In this document: piece by piece, positions 37,373 through 45,942 of the stretch
How the letters are laid out: every line of letters starts with the position of its first letter
Position numbering within the stretch: position 1 is the first letter of the stretch
Translations under genes and position numbers: made by a program
The notes under the pieces: generated by a model
Database searches by the model: none
What the model saw: only the letters and a program-made list of their open reading frames with translations
Told to the model about the DNA's origin: nothing
NCBI RefSeq assembly: GCF_024360925.2
Contig: NZ_CP113517.1
Location: forward strand, 868,001 to 932,000
DNA: 64,000 nucleotides
Direction of reading: 5' to 3'
Source of the DNA: Methylomonas rapida
GTDB lineage: Bacteria > Pseudomonadota > Gammaproteobacteria > Methylococcales > Methylomonadaceae

Positions 37373-38317
37373 ATGAAAATCGCAAATAAACTAGCAGTGG
37401 TCATGGCGTTATCGGCGCTATCAATTGGTAACGCGCAGGCTGCGGCAGCAAAAATTAACACGGGTGTGGATCAGAATTTCGATGGAGATTCGGTCACAGA
37501 TGTTTTCTTTGACTTGGGGCTTTTTCCTAATGCTACTTCAAATTACACAGGCGCTTCACTAGCCGATGGTTTTTTGAACCCAGGTGATATAGCGAATTTT
37601 TCTGACTCCGGTCAAGTTTTGGTTCAAGCCTTGAATCCCTTAAGTACTGTCATAAACGATGTTGAAGGTTTTGGTAATTCTTGGACTTTAAATGCGGTTT
37701 ATTCAGTTTCAGGTACTGCACAGTATTTAGGAACCGTGAACTATGATTTGAATAATATTGCCACGGGAACCCTGTTTAATGCTAATGAAGGTTTCTTACC
37801 CACTTTTGTAAGCGGTACTTTAGAGCTTGTTCTTGTTAATCCAAGTAACTCTTTAGGAGCAGGTGTAAATGGAACCAAATTACTTGAATTAACCCTAACC
37901 GGAGGGAGTACTTCTATTGGAAATATCCTTCTCAATGGTGTCGTTGATTACTCTTGGTACAATGCTTTAGCCTACAACGCTAACCAGCAATGGCTAATTG
38001 AAAATATGTTCCAATTCGCTACTGGGCAGACATTTTTTGCTGCTGGTTCCGGAACAAATATTGGTAAACTTGCATGGCGAGATGATTTCAATATCGATCC
38101 AAATCTGGTTCCAAGGTTTGGACAAAGTAATTTCTATGCTCCAGAAGGCACAAAGTCTAAAGCTTGTGACCAAGGTGCCGCTTGCAGAACCAGCAATCTT
38201 AATATGACATTACGTTTCAACAATGTGCCTGAACCGGCTTCAGTCGCGTTATTGGGAATTGGGTTATTGGGTTTAGCTGTTTCGCGTCGAAGAGGTGGGG
38301 CAAACATAGAGGCGTAG
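37373..38317 (+). CDS. PEP-CTERM sorting-signal protein (exosortase substrate)
   Basis: The start chosen is the ATG at 37373 behind GGAGA; an in-frame start at 37256 would run through the promoter. The 314-residue protein has a signal peptide (KLAVVMALSALSIGNAQA) and a ~250-residue region rich in Asn, Gly and Thr with no named domain. The sorting signal is VPEPASVALLGIGLLGLAVSRRR at the end: the PEP motif, a hydrophobic helix and an Arg cluster. XrtA would cut at this signal and deliver the protein to the surface with the exopolysaccharide. Its base composition is lower in GC than the housekeeping genes. Confidence 0.92.
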   Translation: MKIANKLAVVMALSALSIGNAQAAAAKINTGVDQNFDGDSVTDVFFDLGLFPNATSNYTGASLADGFLNPGDIANFSDSGQVLVQALNPLSTVINDVEGFGNSWTLNAVYSVSGTAQYLGTVNYDLNNIATGTLFNANEGFLPTFVSGTLELVLVNPSNSLGAGVNGTKLLELTLTGGSTSIGNILLNGVVDYSWYNALAYNANQQWLIENMFQFATGQTFFAAGSGTNIGKLAWRDDFNIDPNLVPRFGQSNFYAPEGTKSKACDQGAACRTSNLNMTLRFNNVPEPASVALLGIGLLGLAVSRRRGGANIEA

Positions 38318-38334
38318 TTCAAAAGGGTAAAAAC

Positions 38335-38366
38335 CCCCTTTAGTTTAATGCTAGGAACTAAAGGGG
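38335..38366. terminator. 11-bp hairpin after the PEP-CTERM gene
   Basis: CCCCTTTAGTT (38335-38345) pairs perfectly with AACTAAAGGGG (38356-38366). It lies 18 bases after the stop. The run of T is on the minus-strand side, so it is a hairpin-type end of the plus-strand transcript rather than a textbook terminator. Confidence 0.5.
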
Positions 38367-38512
38367 AGTAAAAAAGGGCTCTCCCAGATTTCCCGTGGTA
38401 GTTCATGATCTCGGCCTAAAACTGAGATTTCAAAGATTAGCAATAAATAATAATTGCTCTTTATTTCAATGGGATGGATTGTATGAGGCAGTTTTTTCGA
38501 TCTGCAGTCAGC

Positions 38513-38678
38513 AAAAAAGGGGGTCAGAGTCCTTTTTGGTGTGGAAATTCTCGACAATCTGGTTTTGCCGTCACTGCGGCTGCAGGTGGTTAGCTATACT
38601 TGGCTTCTGTTTTTTGAAAAAAGGGGGCAGAGTCCTTTTTGGTGTAGAAATTCTCGACAATTTGGTCTTGCCGTCACT
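38513..38678. repeat. Two tandem copies of a GGGGTCAGAGTCC-type element
   Basis: Copy 1 (38513-38616) and copy 2 (38617-38678) both begin A6-G5, then CAGAGTCCTTTTTGGTGT, then AAATTCTCGACAAT, and share GCCGTCACT. A third copy of most of the unit lies at 40744-40829. Such GGGGTCAGAGTCC elements accompany REP-associated tyrosine transposases in proteobacteria, and one is encoded at 39818. I see no gene between the PEP-CTERM gene and 38839. Confidence 0.75.
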
Positions 38679-38838
38679 AATTCTGCATGTGGATTGCAAT
38701 ACTAGGTCATTGTTTATATGCAGAAATACAATATTTTCTCATTTGGGCTTTTGTTGCTTGCCTGATGTTGGCTCTGCATGTTGAGTAGGCGGCGCTTGTA
38801 GTAGAATGAAAGTCGCTTATTGTTTCTGAGATTCGGTT

Positions 38839-39201
38839 ATGAATGCAATTCCTTTTGATACCCTGCAATTTGCCAACCGACTAAAGGCGGTCGGGTTTTC
38901 TGAAGAACAGGCTGCCGTTTTAACAGAATTGCAGAAAACGGCGACGGGTAATACGTTGGAACAGGCGCGGCACGATTATCATCTTGATGATGTGGCGGCT
39001 AAGAGGGATTTAAAAGAATTAGAGGCAACGTTGAAGCATGAAATGCGCGAGTTGGACCATAAGATAGAGTTGTTAAGGGCTGACACGCAACGGATGATTG
39101 CGGAAAGCAAAGCCGATTTGACTCGCTGGATCATTGGCGCCGGCTTTTTGCAAACCGCGTTAATTATTGGTGTGCTGTTGAAAATTGCTCATTTGATTTG
39201 A
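38839..39201 (+). CDS. Small coiled-coil, tail-anchored protein (DUF1640-like)
   Basis: The 120-residue protein starts with FDTLQFANRLKAVGFSEEQAAVLTELQ, continues as coiled coil and ends in the hydrophobic tail LQTALIIGVLLKIAHLI. Tail and layout match the protein at 35619-36131 on the other strand. Function is unknown; the tail suggests the inner membrane. Confidence 0.75.
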   Translation: MNAIPFDTLQFANRLKAVGFSEEQAAVLTELQKTATGNTLEQARHDYHLDDVAAKRDLKELEATLKHEMRELDHKIELLRADTQRMIAESKADLTRWIIGAGFLQTALIIGVLLKIAHLI

Positions 39202-39242
39202 AATAAAAGGGGCGGAGCCATTTTGCGTGACCTTGTGCAATA

Positions 39243-39262
39243 AGGGGTCAGAGTCCTTTTTA
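39243..39262. repeat. Short GGGGTCAGAGTCC element
   Basis: AGGGGTCAGAGTCCTTTTT recurs here between two coiled-coil genes, matching the core of the elements at 38513 and 38617. Confidence 0.6.
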
Positions 39263-39319
39263 AGGGGCGTTTTGTGATATACTGCAAGCGTTGTCATCGT
39301 ATAGCATTGGAGTATAGGG

Positions 39320-39805
39320 ATGGCTTTAGCCCAAGAAGATATCGAGCAAATCCAAAATTTGATTAGGGAGAATATTTCCGAGCGTTTGCTTGCGCAGAAT
39401 GTAAATGTTCGTTACGAACTGGACTTGCGTGAGCGGACGATTCGCGTTGAGGAAGAACTGAAACATCAACGTGAGTTGATGCTGGAAGGCTTCAAACAGA
39501 TGGAAAAGCGTTTCGAGCAGGTTGACAAACGCTTTGAACAGATCGATAAGCGCTTTGAACAGATCGATAAACGCTTTGAATTAATCGAAAAGCGTTTTGA
39601 ACAAATTGACAAGCGCTTTGAGCAAGTAGAAAGGCGTTTCGAACAAATCGACAAGCGGTTTGAACAAGTCGATAAACGTTTCGAGCAAGTCCATTCCGAG
39701 ATCATGGCTATTCATAGTGAAATTAAGCTGCTCATGCGTTGGGGGGTTGGGACTTTGCTGGCTGTAGCCAGTTTAGTAGTCGCCGTTTTGCGCGTAATGC
39801 CTTGA
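39320..39805 (+). CDS. Heptad-repeat coiled-coil protein with C-terminal membrane helix
   Basis: The 161-residue protein has nine consecutive heptads of the type KRFEQID (DNA 39506-39694, 21 bp each), so a long continuous coiled coil with Phe as a core residue is expected. A C-terminal helix (WGVGTLLAVASLVVAVLRV) anchors it in the membrane. The N-terminus (QEDIEQIQNLIRENISERL) is also helical. It is related in type, not clearly in sequence, to the two neighbouring coiled-coil proteins. The RAYT gene starts 12 bases later. Function is unknown. Confidence 0.78.
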   Translation: MALAQEDIEQIQNLIRENISERLLAQNVNVRYELDLRERTIRVEEELKHQRELMLEGFKQMEKRFEQVDKRFEQIDKRFEQIDKRFELIEKRFEQIDKRFEQVERRFEQIDKRFEQVDKRFEQVHSEIMAIHSEIKLLMRWGVGTLLAVASLVVAVLRVMP

Positions 39806-39817
39806 CACCTAAGTCTA

Positions 39818-40507
39818 ATGCCCAGGAAACCGCGTTTTTTTCTGCCGGGCGTGCCCGTTCACGCTATTCAACGTGGGAATAATCGGCAGCCTGTCTTTTT
39901 TGAAGATGAAGACTATCGTATGTATTTGACTTGGCTGACTGCGGCGGCCGAAAAATATGCTTGTCAAATTCATGCCTACGTGATCATGACCAATCATGTG
40001 CACCTTTTAGCGACGCCCGGTCAGCAGGATAGTATCAGTGGCTTGTTTCAATATATCGGTCGGCATTATGTTTCTTATGTCAATAAGAAGTATCAACGCA
40101 CCGGCACGCTTTGGGAAGGGCGCTATAAAGCCTCTTTGATTGACGAAGAGCCGTATTTGCTAAGTTGCTACCGCTATATCGAGTTAAATCCAGTTCGTGC
40201 GGGGATGGTAAGCGCTCCCGAAGACTACCCATGGTCCAGTTATCGATGCAATGCTTTAGGGGAGGATAATCTACTGCTCAAACCACATCGGTTGTATGCT
40301 CAGTTGGCTAGGTCTGACGAACAACGGCGCGTTGCGTATCAATCGCTTTTCACTGGCGCGCTAGATGATGCGGTGGTGAATGAGGTAAGAGCCAGCACCC
40401 AAAGTGGTACGCCATTGGGTAATCAGCGATTCCATGAGGCGATTGAGCGTTCATTGCAGGTTAAGGTGGGATATGCCCGGCGAGGAAGGCCGGTTAGGCA
40501 AGTGTAA
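39818..40507 (+). CDS. REP-associated tyrosine transposase (Y1/RAYT family)
   Basis: The 229-residue protein has the HUH motif TNHVHLLATP, the GLFQYIGRHYVSYVNKKY tyrosine region, GTLWEGRYKASL and YIELNPVRAGMV, all typical of RAYTs (IS200-like, Y1_Tnp). RAYTs are usually single-copy, vertically kept proteins that handle dispersed REP elements rather than mobilising themselves. The GGGGTCAGAGTCC elements around it (38.5, 38.6, 39.2 kb and a partial at 40.7 kb) are the likely substrates. Confidence 0.92.
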   Translation: MPRKPRFFLPGVPVHAIQRGNNRQPVFFEDEDYRMYLTWLTAAAEKYACQIHAYVIMTNHVHLLATPGQQDSISGLFQYIGRHYVSYVNKKYQRTGTLWEGRYKASLIDEEPYLLSCYRYIELNPVRAGMVSAPEDYPWSSYRCNALGEDNLLLKPHRLYAQLARSDEQRRVAYQSLFTGALDDAVVNEVRASTQSGTPLGNQRFHEAIERSLQVKVGYARRGRPVRQV

Positions 40508-40709
40508 AATTTTCTGACGCTTGAGCGAGCGATTAGAAAAATCAAGACTTTGACGGTCACCTGTCCTTTTGGGTAATTTTGTCCGTTGCGCCTTCAGGTT
40601 CAAATGCTCTAAGGATTGGTCAAAATAACTTCCAATTTGGTTACCCTCCCCCCAACCCGAAGGAAGAGGGAGTAAAATCCGAAAGTTATTTCAGACGGAA
40701 TCCTGAGCG

Positions 40710-40829
40710 CCGAGGCCATGAGTTGTGTCGAGGCGAGATCAACTTTTTCTGGTGTAAAAATTCTCGACAATCTGGTTTTGCTGTCACTGCGGCTGCAGGC
40801 GGTTTGCTATACTCGGCTTCTGTTTTTTG
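40710..40829. repeat. Composite repeat upstream of the DUF4160 gene
   Basis: Part one (40710-40753, CGAGGCCATGAG ... CGAGATC) recurs at 41373-41415. Part two (40744-40829) matches copy 1 of the 38.5-kb repeat over about 86 bases with few differences. The rest of 40508-40841 shows no gene. Confidence 0.7.
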
Positions 40830-40841
40830 TGGAGAAACGCA

Positions 40842-41111
40842 ATGCCTACCATCAGCATGTTTTATGGGATTCTCGTATCAATGTATGTTTTTGATTCGGA
40901 GAAGCATCATTTGCCGCATATTCATGTTCGATACAATGAATTCAAGGCATCTATAGCCATTCCGAATGGTGATGTGCTCGAAGGTGTTCTGCCGGCGCGA
41001 CAAATGAAGCTGGTTCAGGCATGGATAGAATTACATCAGGATGATCTGATGGCCGATTGGTATCTGGCATCGAATGGTCAGACACCATTCAAAATCGATC
41101 CCTTGCGCTGA
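40842..41111 (+). CDS. DUF4160 protein
   Basis: The start chosen is the ATG at 40842 (MPTISMFYGI). The 89-residue protein has the DUF4160 pattern: YGILVSMY, EKHHLPHIHVRYNEFKASI and the C-terminal WIELHQDDLMADW. It is followed 10 bases later by a DUF2442 gene; the two families are frequent neighbours, resembling a toxin-antitoxin-type pair, but no activity is proven. Both sit between two copies of a 43-bp direct repeat. Confidence 0.85.
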   Translation: MPTISMFYGILVSMYVFDSEKHHLPHIHVRYNEFKASIAIPNGDVLEGVLPARQMKLVQAWIELHQDDLMADWYLASNGQTPFKIDPLR

Positions 41112-41121
41112 GGGGTGGGAT

Positions 41122-41358
41122 ATGACGCCTGATGTGGTACAAGTCACACCACTAACTGATTATTGTCTGGAGGCCGTTTTCGAAAATGGGGAGCGTCGTT
41201 GGTTTGATATGAAGCCCTTCCTTTCCTACCCGGCATTTTCTGCACTCACTGAAAAGAATCTATTTATGAAAGCACATGCCGCACATGGCACCGTGACATG
41301 GAATGACGAGATTGATCTTTCGCCAGATACCCTTTATCTACGAGGGCGGTCTCTATAG
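41122..41358 (+). CDS. DUF2442 protein
   Basis: The start chosen is the ATG at 41122, behind GAGGGGTGG. The 78-residue protein has the family motifs VTPLTDYCLEAVFENGERRWFD, with FDMKPFL, and the ending DLSPDTLY. DUF2442 proteins are often partners of DUF4160 proteins. It is probably the DNA-binding or neutralising member if the pair is a toxin-antitoxin system, which is inference. Confidence 0.85.
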   Translation: MTPDVVQVTPLTDYCLEAVFENGERRWFDMKPFLSYPAFSALTEKNLFMKAHAAHGTVTWNDEIDLSPDTLYLRGRSL

Positions 41359-41372
41359 AAGTAAGGGGTCAG

Positions 41373-41415
41373 CCGAGACCATGACGTGTGTCGAGGCCAG
41401 ATCATTTTTCTTGGT
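41373..41415. repeat. Second copy of the 43-bp direct repeat after DUF2442
   Basis: The segment CGAGACCATGACGTGTGTCG with its continuation repeats 40710-40753 with a few changes, and follows a GGGGTCAG core at 41364. The copies bracket the DUF4160/DUF2442 pair. Confidence 0.65.
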
Positions 41416-41423
41416 AGACGAGC

Positions 41424-42290
41424 ATGCTTAACATACCGAAATTTCCTAAAAAGCAATGCGTCATCACGCTATTTCTCTATGGATTGACCCAAGGCGCTTG
41501 GGCGCTTGAGGGCGAGTCGCCCGAAGCGCTCAGGCAACTTGCCATGAACCATGAGCATGGCCGGTCTGGTGTCAAGCAAGATTTTCAGCAAGCTTTTCAG
41601 TTGTATTGTCAGGCTGCCTTGCAAGGGGATGCGGAATCGGCTTACAACATGGGATTCATGTATTTTAATGGCCGAGGTAAACCACGCGACTTGTCGTTGG
41701 CTGTGCATTGGTTCAAGCAAGCGGCCGAGGCCGGCGATAAACATGCTCAAAAAATGCTGGTGCGTTATGTCGATGTTTCTGTGGTTGATGATCAGGCATG
41801 CAAGCGACCGGACGCTGAGCCAGAGTTGAAGTTGGCTGCCGACGCCAATCCGAACAAACAAGTGGTTGAAGGCTGGGTCAAACAAATCGCTCCCCATTAC
41901 GGCATAGACCCAGAGTTGGTTATGGCGGTGATTCGCGCCGAATCGGCATTCAATGCCAGTGCCTTATCCAATAAGAATGCGCAAGGCTTGATGCAGCTCA
42001 TTCCTGAAACGGCAGCGCGCTTCGGTGTCAAAGACAGTTGGGATCCGATACAGAATATCCAGGGAGGGACCGCGTATTTACACTGGCTGCTCAGGCATTT
42101 TGAGGGCAAGGTGGATTTGGTTTTGGCCGCTTATAATGCCGGTGAAGGAGCCGTTGAGCGCTATCATGGCATCCCCCCTTATCAAGAAACGCAGAATTAT
42201 GTCAGACAAATTCTGACATGGTATCCAAAGCCTTTTCATCCCGTACCCACGCAAGAGCCAGGCAAAATAGTCGTTAGGCAAAAGACCTAG
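41424..42290 (+). CDS. Exported lytic transglycosylase with SEL1-like repeats
   Basis: The 288-residue protein has a signal peptide (CVITLFLYGLTQGAWA), two SEL1/TPR-type repeats (about residues 35-115; AYNMGFMYFNGRG, AVHWFKQAAEAGD) and a C-terminal SLT domain (about 155-270). The SLT domain has the catalytic Glu in IRAESAFN, then AQGLMQLIPETA and AAYNAGEGAV. It cleaves peptidoglycan, perhaps to allow assembly of the exopolysaccharide export machinery. It is convergent with prsR. Confidence 0.9.
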   Translation: MLNIPKFPKKQCVITLFLYGLTQGAWALEGESPEALRQLAMNHEHGRSGVKQDFQQAFQLYCQAALQGDAESAYNMGFMYFNGRGKPRDLSLAVHWFKQAAEAGDKHAQKMLVRYVDVSVVDDQACKRPDAEPELKLAADANPNKQVVEGWVKQIAPHYGIDPELVMAVIRAESAFNASALSNKNAQGLMQLIPETAARFGVKDSWDPIQNIQGGTAYLHWLLRHFEGKVDLVLAAYNAGEGAVERYHGIPPYQETQNYVRQILTWYPKPFHPVPTQEPGKIVVRQKT

Positions 42291-42381
42291 CGAATTGCGC
42301 GGCACGCTTTTAGAAGCGGGTCACATATAACTTTAGCGTATCCCCCCTCGTCCAAGTTTCTCTGGAGGAAGGATGGGGAAA

Positions 42382-43758
42382 TCAAGAGCTTTGATCAGAA
42401 TAGCGCCTAATCATGTCCTGGAAGCCATGTTTTTCCAACAGGCTATAAAGGGTTGGGCGCGTTATTCCCAGCAGCTTGGCGGTTTCCGAGATATTGCCGT
42501 CGCTATAATGAAATGCGCGCTTTATGGCGGACAATTCCGCGGCATCACGAACGGTTTTTAAATTTAGCGGCATTGCATGATCCAGAATTTCGCCCATTTC
42601 CAAATCGTGCAAAGTTATCAGGTGCTTGTCGGACATTATCACGGCGCGTTTGAGCTTGTTTTCCATTTCCCTGACGTTGCCCGGCCAGGCGTAGTTTTCT
42701 AGTGCCTGTATGGCTTCTGGCGACAAGCGTTTTTCTTTGCAGTTGTGTTCGTTGCAGAAACGCTTTAGCAACGCGTTTGCTATGACCAAAATATCGCCCT
42801 CGCGTTCTCGTAAAGGGGGAATGTCGATGGTGATTTCGCTCAGGCGATAAAATAAATCGCCACGGAATGCATTTTGCGCAATCAATTCCTGCAGGTTGCG
42901 ATGGGTGGCGCAAATGATGCGCACATCGACCGGAATTTCCTTGCGCCCGCCTAAGCGTTCGATGACGCGCTCCTGGATGAAGCGTAGCAGTTTGGCTTGT
43001 AGTGAGAATGGTAAGTCGCCGATTTCATCGAGGAAAAAAGTGCCGCCGTCCGCATATTCTATTTTGCCTTTGGTTTGTGCTACCGCGCCGGTAAAAGCGC
43101 CTTTTTCATAACCAAATAATTCGCTTTCCAATAAGGTTTCTGGAATGGCCGCGCAATTGACCGCAACGAAGGGGTGCTTGGCGCGCGGACTTTTTTGATG
43201 TATCGCCTTGGCGAGCAATTCCTTGCCGGTTCCACTGTCGCCTGACAGCAGCACGGTGGCTTGGGTTGGCGCGATCCGATCGACCATGCGCATCACGTTT
43301 TGCATCTGCGGACTGGTGGCGATGATGCCCGCTGAAGAGCTTTGCTGACATTGCAGATTGCGGAAATCGCGTTCCAGGGTTTGTAGATGGAATGCCCGCG
43401 CGATAATCAAGTTGAGAACATCCGGATCGACCGGCTTTTGATAAAAATCGTAGGCACCAAGCGCGATGGCGTCGATGGCATTGGTTCGGTCGTCGTTTCC
43501 CGTGACTACGATGATTTTTGTATGCGGGGCTAAAGCGAGTATTTCTTTCAGGGTGGCAATGCCCTCGCTGGCATTGGTTGGGTCAGGAGGCAGGCCGAGG
43601 TCGAGCGTTACAACGCCCGGTGTGTAGCGTCTTAATGCGGCAATTGCTTCCGCGCGATTGCTGGCGATGATCGTTTCATACTGGTCCAGACTCCACTTTA
43701 ACTGTTTTTGTAAGCCGGGGTCGTCTTCAACTATTAACAGAACATTGGATTGGCTCAT
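42382..43758 (-). CDS. prsR: PrsR, sigma-54 response regulator of the PEP-CTERM system
   Basis: The 458-residue protein has a receiver domain (phosphoacceptor Asp in VVTLDLGLPPDP, Lys in YQKPVDP). The AAA+ domain follows with Walker A GDSGTGKE, GAFTGA and FFLDEIGDLP, and a Fis-type helix-turn-helix ends it (ISETAKLLGITRPTLY). Its first codons overlap the prsK stop, so sensor and regulator are coupled. It is expected to activate sigma-54 promoters of PEP-CTERM and exopolysaccharide genes, such as the site at 37313. Confidence 0.92.
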   Translation of the reverse strand: MSQSNVLLIVEDDPGLQKQLKWSLDQYETIIASNRAEAIAALRRYTPGVVTLDLGLPPDPTNASEGIATLKEILALAPHTKIIVVTGNDDRTNAIDAIALGAYDFYQKPVDPDVLNLIIARAFHLQTLERDFRNLQCQQSSSAGIIATSPQMQNVMRMVDRIAPTQATVLLSGDSGTGKELLAKAIHQKSPRAKHPFVAVNCAAIPETLLESELFGYEKGAFTGAVAQTKGKIEYADGGTFFLDEIGDLPFSLQAKLLRFIQERVIERLGGRKEIPVDVRIICATHRNLQELIAQNAFRGDLFYRLSEITIDIPPLREREGDILVIANALLKRFCNEHNCKEKRLSPEAIQALENYAWPGNVREMENKLKRAVIMSDKHLITLHDLEMGEILDHAMPLNLKTVRDAAELSAIKRAFHYSDGNISETAKLLGITRPTLYSLLEKHGFQDMIRRYSDQSS

Positions 43759-45842
43759 TCTGTGCCTGATTTCGTCAGTGGTAGATGTAAGGTTATCGTG
43801 GTGCCTTTGCCGGGTTGGCTCTCGACATCGAGTTGTCCATGGTTTTTTAGAATATAGTCTCTGGCTTCATAGGCACCTATGCCCATGCCTGCGTTACCTT
43901 TGGTGGTGTCGAAGGGCTTGAATAAGCGTTCGGCTATGAATTTTTCATCCATGCCGATACCGTTGTCGATGATTTTGAGGGCAGCATAGTCACCTTCTAT
44001 GTTTAGGGAAAGTTTAACCCAGCCATCGGGTTTTTGCTTGGTGGCGTCCTGGGCATTTTGTATCAGGTTGCTAATGATGCTGGCCAGTTTTATCGAGTCT
44101 GCCTTGATGGCGCAGTCTTCGGTCGCAATTGCCAATTGCACTTCCGGGTGGCCGATATGTTGTTTCTGAATTTTTCGTAAAAACTCACCTAGATCAATCA
44201 GCGTGGCGGGCGATGTGGGCGGTTTTCCTTGTTTTAATTGATCGACGATGCGCTGCATTTTGTTCACGACATTATGCAAGGTGTCTAGGGTGTCATCGAA
44301 AAATTCAGGATTGTGCTTATGCTTGTCGGCATTTTTTACAATCAATGAGATTTGAGCCGCAATGTTTTTCAGATCATGTACGAGGTACGCCGAGAGCCTA
44401 TGATAAGCCTCGAACTGGCGATTGCTGGCCAAAGCTTCGCTGGCTTTGCTGAGAGCAATGGCATTGGCAAGTTGCATCCCTACCGTTTTTAAAAGATCAT
44501 GGTCCTCCCAATTAAGTTTGCGAGGGGCTCTGGGTTGGGTTAAAGCGACAAAAGCTTCTAGGTGGTTGAGATGAAATAAGGGGATAATCAGCCATATCTG
44601 ACTGTCCTCGTAGCACCATGGGGACAAATCAATATCATCGTAAACCTCCGGGGTGTGGGCTAGTTCAAAAAAATCGATCACCCATTGCTTGTTGGCTAAA
44701 TATTCAGGCAGGTGCCGATTATTTTTTAAATGCGTAAGTTCTTGCGATGGAATGCGAAAGTTCTGTGTCGCTGCCAACACAAATTCGCCCTGATCATTTT
44801 TTAACCAAAGCCCGCCGCCACAGCTTTCTACCAGGTTGGTAAGGGTGGTGATAATAAAAGTTTTCAGCTCTTCCAGCGACTCGAGTTTTGCCAGTGACTT
44901 ACTGATTTTTAGCCATTCTTCACGGTAGTCGTAACTGTAGTGGAAAAAGTGCTTGCTAAAATAAACTTTTGCCAAGGCCCTAATCTTTCCCGAGGTAAAG
45001 GAGATCACCAATAACAGAAGGGCTAGGAAAATGAATAAGGTTTGAAGGGTTTCGCCCCACACTGCGTCTGTGTGTTTCAGATAATAGCCGGCAACTGACA
45101 TCAGCAGCAGATAGATGCCGCAACCGAGTAGAATTGTGGTGTAAAAAGTTGTTTTTCGCGGGCTTGTATGTTTTGTCTTTGCGTCACTCGCCTCGACGGG
45201 GGGTATGCGGGTGATGGCAATTCCTAGTAAAGGCGCCGTTAAGGCGTTGAGAAGGCCGCGGGTTTGCCAAAGAGAGACATCTAATTGCTTGTAAAGTAAG
45301 GATTTACTATAGACCATGAAGTCAATCGCAAAGATGGCGCTAAGGGCAAGGCAGGCAAATTTTATGTTCCAACGTTCGGAGAGAGGGGTATTACGGTATA
45401 GTTGTTCGATAAGAATGAGTCCCGAGATTGCAAAGATCACATGAGAAAAGAAGCGTGGGTCCATGTGCGTCCAGGTACGAATCCAATCCAAGAAGGCTGG
45501 AAAAGTCTCTATACTTACTACAAAAAGAACAAGCCCGCCAAATGCTGGTGTGAGTGGGCAGTCCTTGAGATATTGGAAGGCATTGCCGCTAAGTTGCTTT
45601 GACAATAAAGTCGCCAGGAATAAAATCCAGGATGTATTGCGTAAGGTTTCATAAACCAGTGTATCGGCCAGAAAAAATTGTTCATCCAGGGTCGTTTGTA
45701 TGATTTTTAGGCTCCAAATTATGGATAGCAGCGTGGCTATCCTGAATGACATGTTGCGTTGTGTTCTGGTAAACGAAAATAACAGTAAAGCTCCGAAAGC
45801 AAGTGCGCTGGCTGAATAACTGAAAAAAATGAAATGGTCCAT
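43755..45842 (-). CDS. prsK: PrsK, sensor histidine kinase of the PEP-CTERM system
   Basis: The 695-residue kinase has eight or more N-terminal membrane helices (about residues 1-285) and a GAF-like cytoplasmic domain (about 310-460). The histidine is in AYLVHDLKNIAAQ, and the ATPase boxes are LIQNAQDAT, DNGIGMDE and GMGIGAYEARD. That layout is the PrsK type found with XrtA clusters. The multi-helix N-terminus suggests sensing of a membrane or envelope state. Confidence 0.92.
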   Translation of the reverse strand: MDHFIFFSYSASALAFGALLLFSFTRTQRNMSFRIATLLSIIWSLKIIQTTLDEQFFLADTLVYETLRNTSWILFLATLLSKQLSGNAFQYLKDCPLTPAFGGLVLFVVSIETFPAFLDWIRTWTHMDPRFFSHVIFAISGLILIEQLYRNTPLSERWNIKFACLALSAIFAIDFMVYSKSLLYKQLDVSLWQTRGLLNALTAPLLGIAITRIPPVEASDAKTKHTSPRKTTFYTTILLGCGIYLLLMSVAGYYLKHTDAVWGETLQTLFIFLALLLLVISFTSGKIRALAKVYFSKHFFHYSYDYREEWLKISKSLAKLESLEELKTFIITTLTNLVESCGGGLWLKNDQGEFVLAATQNFRIPSQELTHLKNNRHLPEYLANKQWVIDFFELAHTPEVYDDIDLSPWCYEDSQIWLIIPLFHLNHLEAFVALTQPRAPRKLNWEDHDLLKTVGMQLANAIALSKASEALASNRQFEAYHRLSAYLVHDLKNIAAQISLIVKNADKHKHNPEFFDDTLDTLHNVVNKMQRIVDQLKQGKPPTSPATLIDLGEFLRKIQKQHIGHPEVQLAIATEDCAIKADSIKLASIISNLIQNAQDATKQKPDGWVKLSLNIEGDYAALKIIDNGIGMDEKFIAERLFKPFDTTKGNAGMGIGAYEARDYILKNHGQLDVESQPGKGTTITLHLPLTKSGTE

Positions 45843-45942
45843 GCTTAAGATATGCTGGAGATGCCTTGTATTTAGGGCTTTATTATAGCGTTAAGGCAGG
45901 CGCGATTGTGACGGATAGGCTTGGCAATCAACTTAGGAAGGC

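Noticed and set aside
38335..38366. Textbook rho-independent terminator for the PEP-CTERM gene
   Set aside because: The stem is perfect but no T run follows on the plus strand, so it was kept only as a hairpin end.
39466..39705. Minus-strand frame of Cys-Ser-Lys-Arg repeats
   Set aside because: It is the antisense of the heptad-repeat gene; the repeats on the plus strand give a sensible coiled coil.
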